DNA from: Bacteroidales bacterium UBA1205
Lineage (GTDB): Bacteria > Bacteroidota > Bacteroidia > Bacteroidales > WCHB1-69
Direction: 5' to 3'
Assembly: GCA_002309615.1 (NCBI GenBank)
Contig: DBXT01000020.1
Span: forward strand, 1 to 11,074
Length of the DNA: 11,074 bases
Position numbers and translations under genes: made by a program. How positions within the stretch are numbered: the stretch's first letter is position 1; every line of letters starts with the position of its first letter. Below are positions 5,880-11,074 of this stretch, in pieces. A model generated the notes under the pieces. It was not told the origin of the DNA. It worked only from the letters and a program-made list of their open reading frames with translations, and did no database searches.

Positions 5880-6521
5880 ATGAAAAAGAGTTTAATATTA
5901 ATTTTAGGAATAGCTTTGAGCATGACAGTTATGGCTCAAACAGCTCAGGAAACAACCGTTGAATTCAACAAAAAACACGTGCAAGGTGTGTGCGTAAGTT
6001 TTAAAGATTATTCCCAAGATATAGTAAAGGGAGCCCTTACTAATCGTTTGGAAAAAGATGCTGCATTAAAAGGTAGCAATGTAAAAGGTTGGAGAGCTTA
6101 TTTATCACAGCAATTTATGGAATTAGGAACCAAAAATTTTGACATCTACACCAATGTGATGACCATAGGTAAGAAAAAAGACCAACAGGTGGTGGTTTAT
6201 TTATTGGTATCCACCGGTAATGAAAATTTTGTTACCTCCGCAAGTGAAAAAGATGTGATAGACAACGCTAAAAACTTTTTAAACAATTTTGTGGCATATG
6301 TAAGAACACATGATATTAACGTAAAAATTGACAACCAAAATGAATTGATTGCCAAATTGAAAAAAGAATATGAATCTTTGACTGCCGACAAAGAAAAAAT
6401 GCAAAACCAAATTAAAGATTTGGAAAAGAAAATTATATCCAAAGAAGATGAAATCAGCAAAAAGGACAATGAGATAAAGAAAGCGGAAGCTGCATTGTCT
6501 GAAATGAAAACTAATTTATAA
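5880..6521 (+). CDS. Exported protein with C-terminal coiled coil, unknown function
   Basis: A 213-residue protein of unknown function. A signal peptide spans 1-19 (MKKSLILILG core, then VMA before Q20). Residues 25-148 look like a globular alpha/beta domain with GVCVSFKDYSQDIVKGAL (36-53) and a beta-rich QQVVVYLLVS (102-111). Residues about 150-210 are a charged Lys/Glu/Asp/Asn heptad-like stretch predicting a long coiled coil, probably mediating oligomerisation or scaffolding in the periplasm. C38 is the only cysteine in the whole precursor; no lipobox is seen. It follows the Cys/His-rich gene by 31 nt and is the last gene before the terminator at 6544, so it closes the operon. Functional pairing with its neighbour is only a guess. 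Confidence 0.85.
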   Translation: MKKSLILILGIALSMTVMAQTAQETTVEFNKKHVQGVCVSFKDYSQDIVKGALTNRLEKDAALKGSNVKGWRAYLSQQFMELGTKNFDIYTNVMTIGKKKDQQVVVYLLVSTGNENFVTSASEKDVIDNAKNFLNNFVAYVRTHDINVKIDNQNELIAKLKKEYESLTADKEKMQNQIKDLEKKIISKEDEISKKDNEIKKAEAALSEMKTNL

Positions 6522-6543
6522 TTCTTTTTTTTAATTATTAATG

Positions 6544-6573
6544 AAATCGGCGGTTTATCCGCCGATTTTTTTT
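6544..6573 (+). terminator. Rho-independent terminator of the rsfS-ftsH operon
   Basis: AAATCGGCGG (6544-6553) pairs perfectly with CCGCCGATTT (6559-6568) around a TTTAT loop and runs into eight Ts (6566-6573). It lies 22 nt after the coiled-coil gene stop and separates the housekeeping operon from the lysine genes. Confidence 0.93.
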
Positions 6574-6666
6574 GTTATTTTCTTTGATGTCAATAAGCAA
6601 ACATTTTTCTTTCAAAAACTGTAGGAATAAAAAACATCAAGATAAAGTTAGTATAAAAAAAAATGG

Positions 6667-6674
6667 TATATTTG
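6667..6674 (+). promoter_or_regulatory. -7 box of the atoD-kal-kce-kdd operon
   Basis: TATATTTG matches TAnnTTTG. No clear TTG is seen 19 nt upstream. A start near 6681 gives a leader of about 84 nt, longer than the other leaders here. The leader contains a small CCTTT/AAAGG hairpin around 6694-6710. No riboswitch class is recognised. Confidence 0.55.
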
Positions 6675-6764
6675 CACATTATATTATGATTTCCTTTTTC
6701 TCTGAAAGGGTATCGTACGCATAAGAAATAGTAACATTAATGTCTAAACAAAAGATATAAAGAT

Positions 6765-7412
6765 ATGAATAAGCAAATTACAATAGAGGAAGCGGTTGCT
6801 AAAATAAAAGATGGTATGACAATTATGGTGGGTGGCTTTTTAGCTAACGGTACGCCCAACAAAATATTGGATGCCTTATCGGAATCAAATGTTAAAAATC
6901 TTACGGTAATAGCCAACGATGCTGCGTTTTCAAACAAGGGTGTAGGTAAATTGTTTGTACACAAGCAGGTGAAAAATTACATTGCTTCCCATATAGGCTC
7001 CAATGAATTGATACAAGAGCAGATGAACAATAATGAAATTAATGTTACCTTGGTTCCTCAAGGTACATTGGCAGAGAGAATCCGCTGTGGCGGTTGTGGT
7101 TTGGGCGGAGTGCTTACCAAAACCGGCATGGGCACCATTATTGCCGAAGGTAAAGAAGTGATTACAGTAGACGGAGAAGATTATCTTTTGGAAAAACCTT
7201 TACGTGCCGATATCGCTTTGATAGGAGCTACCAAAGGCGACACTGACGGAAATTTGGTGTATGTAGGCACCAGCCAAAATTTCAACCCGCTTATGGCTAT
7301 GGCTGCCGATATGGTAATAGCGGGAGTGGATAATTTGGTGAATGTAGGAGAAATAGCTCCCGAAGCAGTGCACACTCCGGCTATTTTAGTGGATTATATA
7401 GTAAAACAATAA
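6765..7412 (+). CDS. atoD: Acetate/butyrate-acetoacetate CoA-transferase, alpha subunit
   Basis: A 215-residue family I CoA-transferase alpha subunit (AtoD/CtfA/ScoA type). With a beta subunit it moves CoA between acyl-CoA and free acids, here probably butyryl-CoA or acetoacetate/acetoacetyl-CoA at the end of lysine fermentation. Seen: the glycine-rich GGFLANGTP (23-31), matching the GGFxxxGxP signature, SHIGSN (75-80), and PQGTLAERIRCGGCGLGG (98-115), typical of the alpha chain. Length equals that of E. coli AtoD (about 220). The catalytic glutamate belongs to the beta subunit, which is neither fused nor adjacent; the next gene is kal, 11 nt downstream. The beta gene presumably lies elsewhere in the cluster. 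It is first in the operon after a -7 box at 6667. Confidence 0.92.
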   Translation: MNKQITIEEAVAKIKDGMTIMVGGFLANGTPNKILDALSESNVKNLTVIANDAAFSNKGVGKLFVHKQVKNYIASHIGSNELIQEQMNNNEINVTLVPQGTLAERIRCGGCGLGGVLTKTGMGTIIAEGKEVITVDGEDYLLEKPLRADIALIGATKGDTDGNLVYVGTSQNFNPLMAMAADMVIAGVDNLVNVGEIAPEAVHTPAILVDYIVKQ

Positions 7413-7423
7413 AAAAACAATAC

Positions 7424-7822
7424 ATGGAAAAGAAAATATCATCAAAGATAAGATTAAGAATGAGTGCTAAAGACGCTCATTATGGCGGAAATTTAGTTGA
7501 CGGAGCCCACATGGTGCATCTTTTCGGAGATTTAGCTACCGAACTTTTGATTATACGCGACGGAGACGAAGGTTTGTTTAGAGCATACGATAACATAGAC
7601 TTTTTGGCCCCTGTATATGCAGGTGATTATATAGAAGTGGAAGGCTGGATAGACAGAGAAGGCAATACATCCCGTCACATGATATTCGAAGCCCGCAAAG
7701 TAGCTGTAGCTCGTCCTGATATTTCTGCTTCTGCCGCCGATGAACTGGACGAACCCATAGTAGTATGTCGTGCCTCCGGTACTTGTGTAACCCCCAAAGA
7801 ATGTCAACGTAAAAATAAATAA
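7424..7822 (+). CDS. kal: 3-aminobutyryl-CoA ammonia-lyase
   Basis: A 132-residue hotdog-fold protein matching Kal, which removes ammonia from L-3-aminobutyryl-CoA to give crotonyl-CoA in the 3-keto-5-aminohexanoate lysine pathway. Characteristic stretches are RMSAKDAHYGGNLVDGAHM (12-30), LFGDLATELLI (33-43), DGDEGLF (46-52) and DFLAPVYAGDYIEVEGWI (59-76). Length agrees with characterised Kal (about 130). It stops two bases before the kce ATG, so the two are probably translationally coupled, fitting their consecutive steps: Kce releases 3-aminobutyryl-CoA and Kal consumes it. The assignment rests on motif recall plus context; a generic hotdog thioesterase is much less likely in this neighbourhood. 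Confidence 0.92.
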   Translation: MEKKISSKIRLRMSAKDAHYGGNLVDGAHMVHLFGDLATELLIIRDGDEGLFRAYDNIDFLAPVYAGDYIEVEGWIDREGNTSRHMIFEARKVAVARPDISASAADELDEPIVVCRASGTCVTPKECQRKNK

Positions 7823-7824
7823 TT

Positions 7825-8652
7825 ATGGATAAACTTATTATTACCGCTGCCATTTGTGGTGCAGAAGTTACCAAAGAGCAAAATCCCAATGTTCCTTATA
7901 CCGTATCTGAAATAGTAAGAGAAGCCAAATCGGCAGTGGATGCCGGTGCTGCCATTGTTCACCTTCACGTGCGTGAAGATGATGGTACTCCTACACAAAG
8001 CAAGGCACGTTTTCAAGAATGTGAAGAGGCTATATATAAAGTGTGTCCCAATGTGATACTTATCCCTTCTACCGGCGGAGCCGTGGGAATGACTCCCGAC
8101 GAACGTCTTCAATCCACCGATACCGTTCCTACTCCCGAAATGGCCACTTTGGATTGCGGCACCTGCAATTTCGGAGATGAAATATTTGATAACACCATGC
8201 CTACCATGCGTGCCTTCGGCAAGCGTATGATGGAACGCGGTATCAAGCCCGAATACGAATGTTTTGAAATGGGACATTTGGATACCATACTCACCATGGC
8301 TCGTAAAGGACAAGTGCCTTCCGACCACATGCAATTCAATTTTGTATTGGGCGTGCCCGGTTGTACACCGGCAACGGTAGCCAATTTGTGCTGGCTGGTT
8401 AATGGTATTCCCGCCGGCTCTACATGGACGGTTACGGGCGTAGGCCGCCACGCATTCCCTATGGCAGCAGCCGCTTTAGCTATGGGAGGCAATGTACGTG
8501 TGGGTTTTGAAGATAATTTATATCTATCCAAAGGTGTGTTAGCACAGTCCAATGGAGAATTGGTGGCAAAAGTAGTGCGTATGGCTAAAGAATTGGGTAG
8601 AGAAATAGCCACTTCGGATGAAGCACGTGAGATTTTGAATTTGAAAAAATAA
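7825..8652 (+). CDS. kce: 3-keto-5-aminohexanoate cleavage enzyme
   Basis: A 275-residue TIM-barrel protein of the BKACE (DUF849) family. Kce reacts 5-amino-3-oxohexanoate with acetyl-CoA to give acetoacetate and 3-aminobutyryl-CoA. Zinc ligands of the characterised Cloacimonas enzyme appear conserved: H46 and H48 in HLHVRED and E229 in GFEDN. Other active-site positions recalled from that structure are also present: E14 (CGAE), S82 (PSTGG), R225 and D230. Further family stretches are CFEMGHLDT (146-154) and VTGVGRHAFPMA (203-214). Length equals the characterised enzyme (about 275). Position between kal and kdd supports Kce rather than another BKACE acting on a different beta-keto acid. Confidence 0.95.
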   Translation: MDKLIITAAICGAEVTKEQNPNVPYTVSEIVREAKSAVDAGAAIVHLHVREDDGTPTQSKARFQECEEAIYKVCPNVILIPSTGGAVGMTPDERLQSTDTVPTPEMATLDCGTCNFGDEIFDNTMPTMRAFGKRMMERGIKPEYECFEMGHLDTILTMARKGQVPSDHMQFNFVLGVPGCTPATVANLCWLVNGIPAGSTWTVTGVGRHAFPMAAAALAMGGNVRVGFEDNLYLSKGVLAQSNGELVAKVVRMAKELGREIATSDEAREILNLKK

Positions 8653-8680
8653 TTTATCATTAACGAATAAAATAATTACA

Positions 8681-9754
8681 ATGCAAAAAAAAGGAAATAA
8701 ATACGGCACACATCGTGTTATAGAACCCAAAGGAGTATTACCACAACCTGCCAATAAATTGGATAATAATATGGATGAAATTTATGATAATGAAATCCTT
8801 ATTGACGTTCAAACACTTAACATAGATTCCGCATCGTTTACCGATATTCACAATTATGCCAAAACACAAGCTAAAAATCCTAATGATGAAGCCGAAGTAA
8901 TGGAAGAAATTAAAAAGGAAATGTTCCTCAATGTGGAATTACAAGGTAAACATAGAAATCGTCGTACCGGTTCAGGCGGTATGTTGTTGGGTAAAGTAGA
9001 AAAAATAGGCGATGCTTTGAAAGGCAAGATAGATTTGAAAGAAGGCGACCGCATTGCCACTTTGGTTTCTTTGTCTTTAACGCCGTTGCGTATAGACGAA
9101 ATATTAGCCATTCGTCCTGATGTGGATCAAGTGGATATCAAAGGTAAAGCCATCTTGTTTGAAAGCGGTATATATGCTAAAATACCCGATGATATGCCCG
9201 AAAAATTGGCTTTGAGTGCTTTGGATGTTGCCGGTGCTCCGGCACAAACAGCCAAATTGTGCCAATACGGACAAACGGTGTTGATACTCGGTGCCGGTGG
9301 TAAAAGCGGTATGCTTTGTGCCTACGAAGCAAAAAAACGTGTGGGCGTAACCGGTAAAGTAATAGGAATAGCCAATAGTCCTAAAAGTACACAACGTATT
9401 AAAGATCTCGGATTTTGTGACGTGGTAGAAAGTGCAGCAGGAATGACACCCGTTCAAGTGTATGAAATGGTAGAACGTTTAACCAACGGTAAAATGGCCG
9501 ATGTAACCATTAACTGCGTAAATGTTCCCGACCAAGAAATGACAGCTGTATTGTGTACCAAAGATGATGGTATCGTTTATTTCTTCAGCATGGCTACCAG
9601 CTTTACCAAAGCTTCGTTAGGAGCCGAAGGTATAGGAGCCGATGTGAATATGATTATGGGTAACGGATATACCAAAGGTCATGCAGAGTTTACTTTGCAA
9701 GAACTTCGTGAAAGTCCCGAACTGCGTAAAATATTTGAAGAATTGTATGCTTAA
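8681..9754 (+). CDS. kdd: L-erythro-3,5-diaminohexanoate dehydrogenase (copy 1)
   Basis: A 357-residue Kdd, which oxidatively deaminates L-erythro-3,5-diaminohexanoate to 3-keto-5-aminohexanoate, the Kce substrate. The N-terminal part carries GTHRV (9-13), LPQPANKLDN (20-29), LNIDSAS (46-52) and TGSGGML (96-102). A Rossmann fold follows with LGAGGKSG (203-210), and the C-terminus has YFFSMATSFTKA (300-311). At the end of the predicted second Rossmann strand it reads GIANSPKS (229-236), lacking the acidic residue usual in NAD-specific folds, so NADP use is possible (inference). Compared with copy 2 it has a five-residue insertion near 62-66. It lies 28 nt after kce and is followed by a terminator. 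Confidence 0.93.
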   Translation: MQKKGNKYGTHRVIEPKGVLPQPANKLDNNMDEIYDNEILIDVQTLNIDSASFTDIHNYAKTQAKNPNDEAEVMEEIKKEMFLNVELQGKHRNRRTGSGGMLLGKVEKIGDALKGKIDLKEGDRIATLVSLSLTPLRIDEILAIRPDVDQVDIKGKAILFESGIYAKIPDDMPEKLALSALDVAGAPAQTAKLCQYGQTVLILGAGGKSGMLCAYEAKKRVGVTGKVIGIANSPKSTQRIKDLGFCDVVESAAGMTPVQVYEMVERLTNGKMADVTINCVNVPDQEMTAVLCTKDDGIVYFFSMATSFTKASLGAEGIGADVNMIMGNGYTKGHAEFTLQELRESPELRKIFEELYA

Positions 9755-9775
9755 AAAAAAGCATGATTTAATTTT

Positions 9776-9809
9776 AATGGTCCCGCCATCAGGCGGGGCC
9801 ATTTTTTTT
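9776..9809 (+). terminator. Rho-independent terminator between the two kdd genes
   Basis: AATGGTCCCGCC (9776-9787) pairs with GGCGGGGCCATT (9792-9803) through eleven Watson-Crick pairs and one G-T wobble around an ATCA loop, and is followed by a T-run to 9809. It ends the atoD-kal-kce-kdd unit, so kdd copy 2 and kamA need their own promoter. Confidence 0.95.
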
Positions 9810-9903
9810 ATTAGGGTCACAACCCAAGAAAGGTAATTAAAGAAAAATATATTCCCACAAAAAAAATATGAGCTTGAAGCAGCATTTATATTTCATTTTA
9901 TAG

Positions 9904-9911
9904 TATCTTTG
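9904..9911 (+). promoter_or_regulatory. -7 box of the kdd copy 2-kamA unit
   Basis: TATCTTTG matches TAnnTTTG exactly and lies 20 nt before the ATG at 9932, giving a leader of about 15 nt. The -33 element is not clear. Its place directly after a strong terminator supports an independent transcription unit. Confidence 0.7.
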
Positions 9912-9931
9912 TATGTCTTAATACTATTGTA

Positions 9932-10972
9932 ATGAAACAAGGATGCCGATTCGGAACACATAGGGTATTATCCCCGTCAGGTACATTGCCTCAACCTGCT
10001 CAAAAGTTGGACAATGATATGCAAATATATGATAACGAGATGCTTATAAGCGTCAGTACCCTGAATATAGATTCTGCAAGTTATACGCAAATACGCCAAG
10101 CGTGTAACGGTGATGCTGAAAAAATGAAGCAGATGATACTTTCCATAGTGGAAGAAAGAGGCAAAATGCAGAATCCCGTTACAGGTTCCGGAGGCATGCT
10201 TATAGGAAAGGTGAAGGCTATAGGTGATAATTTTCACAATAGCACCAAAGTAAAAGTAGGTGATAAAATAGCCACCTTGGTGTCTTTATCGCTTACTCCT
10301 TTGAAAATTAACAGCATTAAATATCTTTCCCCCGATTCTGACCAAGTGGATGTAGATGCGGAAGCCATCTTGTTTGAAAGCGGATTGTTTGCCGTATTAC
10401 CGGACGATATCCCTGAAAAACTGGCTTTAGCGGTATTGGATGTAGCGGGAGCTCCTGCACAGGTGGACCGTTTGGTAACCGAAGGTGATATGGTGTGTAT
10501 TATCGGCGGTGGCGGAAAATCGGGAGTGTTGTGCTGTTATCAAGCCATGAAAAACGTGGGAAAATACGGAAAGGTGATAGTGGTGGAGTATTCCAAAGAA
10601 AATGCTCAACGCATTTTGGATATGCATTTGGCTACCGATGTGATAGTGGCAGATGCCACTAATGTGATGGATGTATATCACAAAGTGATGGCTATCACAG
10701 GAGGAAGAGGCACCGATGTTACCATCAACAATGTGAATGTGCCTTCTACGGAAATGACCTCTATACTTATCACCAAAGGGCAGGGATGTGTGTATTTCTT
10801 CTCTATGGCCACCAGTTTTACCAAGGCAGCCTTGGGTGCTGAAGGTGTAGGAAAAGATATCAATTTGATAGTAGGCAACGGATACGCCAAGGGTCATGCC
10901 GAACTTACCCTTAATATTATCAGGGAATCAAAAGAAATACGTGCATTGTTTGAGAAAATGTATGTGAAATAA
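9932..10972 (+). CDS. L-erythro-3,5-diaminohexanoate dehydrogenase (copy 2, paralogue)
   Basis: A 346-residue Kdd-family paralogue of the preceding gene, by eye identical at more than half of positions along its full length. It keeps GTHRV (8-12), LPQPAQKLDN (19-28), LNIDSAS (44-50), TGSGGML (84-90), the Rossmann motif IGGGGKSG (191-198) and YFFSMATSFTKA (288-299). At the end of the second Rossmann strand it reads VIVVEYSKE (215-223): E219 is placed to hold the adenosine ribose and suggests NAD preference, unlike copy 1. It has its own promoter and is followed after 29 nt by kamA. Both copies look intact. Whether both act on 3,5-diaminohexanoate with different cofactors, or one uses another diamino acid, cannot be told from sequence alone. 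Confidence 0.9.
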   Translation: MKQGCRFGTHRVLSPSGTLPQPAQKLDNDMQIYDNEMLISVSTLNIDSASYTQIRQACNGDAEKMKQMILSIVEERGKMQNPVTGSGGMLIGKVKAIGDNFHNSTKVKVGDKIATLVSLSLTPLKINSIKYLSPDSDQVDVDAEAILFESGLFAVLPDDIPEKLALAVLDVAGAPAQVDRLVTEGDMVCIIGGGGKSGVLCCYQAMKNVGKYGKVIVVEYSKENAQRILDMHLATDVIVADATNVMDVYHKVMAITGGRGTDVTINNVNVPSTEMTSILITKGQGCVYFFSMATSFTKAALGAEGVGKDINLIVGNGYAKGHAELTLNIIRESKEIRALFEKMYVK

Positions 10973-11001
10973 TAAGCAATAATATTCAAATAAATAGATT
11001 T

Positions 11002-11074
11002 ATGAATACCAATAGAAGATTTGAACTGTTTCCAAATGTAAGTGATGAACAATGGAATGATTGGAAATGGCAGG
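11002..11074 (+). CDS. kamA: Lysine 2,3-aminomutase, N-terminus only (cut by window end)
   Basis: Only 24 codons are present. They encode a start of MNTNRRFELF followed by VSDEQWNDWKWQ (13-24), closely matching the N-terminus of lysine 2,3-aminomutase, which typically reads RRYELF, then VSDxxWNDWxWQ. KamA is a radical-SAM, PLP-dependent enzyme converting L-lysine to L-beta-lysine, the first step of the pathway. The radical-SAM cysteines lie beyond the window. The start is 29 nt after the stop of kdd copy 2 and is likely co-transcribed with it. The call is strong given both motif and context. Confidence 0.88.
   Translation, partial: MNTNRRFELFPNVSDEQWNDWKWQ

Noticed and set aside
6681..6764. 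Riboswitch in the long leader of atoD
   Set aside because: Only a small CCTTT/AAAGG hairpin is visible. No known lysine or other riboswitch core is seen and the leader is too short for the lysine class.

Overview
The window reads as Bacteroidota, most likely Bacteroidales. Several genes start just downstream of a TAnnTTTG (-7) box, the hallmark promoter of this phylum, and Shine-Dalgarno sequences are mostly weak or absent. Gene content agrees: an rsfS-ftsH-cdsA-psd cluster beside a Porphyromonas/Odoribacter-style lysine fermentation cluster, in moderately AT-rich DNA. The genus is not determined.

Region 1 (1-571) is non-coding. It opens inside a type V-A (Cas12a) CRISPR array, of which the 3' end is visible: one partial and two full 36-nt repeats. 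Immediately beyond are two 42-nt direct repeats, 75 bp apart, that resemble Bacteroidetes type II-C (Cas9) CRISPR repeats. On the minus strand they carry a phylum-type promoter. A perfect 11-bp hairpin follows, then a candidate small RNA made of a -7 box, a hairpin and an intrinsic terminator. No cas gene lies in the window.

Region 2 (572-1250) holds a minus-strand nucleosidase-family gene (572-1156) with a well-formed promoter, diverging from the promoter of rsfS.

Region 3 (1280-6573) is a co-directional, closely spaced operon. It encodes ribosome silencing factor RsfS, membrane protease FtsH, CDP-diacylglycerol synthase CdsA, a short-type phosphatidylserine decarboxylase, and two small exported proteins. 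The first of these is a Cys/His-rich 9-residue-repeat protein; the second has a C-terminal coiled coil. A strong terminator at 6544-6573 closes the operon. It links ribosome control, membrane protein quality control, phospholipid synthesis and two uncharacterised envelope proteins.

Region 4 (6667-11074) is the 3,5-diaminohexanoate route of lysine fermentation. The first unit is atoD-like CoA-transferase alpha subunit, kal, kce and kdd, ended by a terminator at 9776-9809. A second promoter drives a kdd paralogue and the start of kamA, which runs off the window. Together KamA (lysine to beta-lysine), Kdd (oxidative deamination of 3,5-diaminohexanoate), Kce (cleavage with acetyl-CoA), Kal (ammonia loss to crotonyl-CoA) and the CoA-transferase take lysine towards acetate and butyrate. 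The 5,6-aminomutase genes (kamD/kamE) and the CoA-transferase beta subunit are not in view. The two Kdd copies differ at a position that often sets NAD versus NADP preference.
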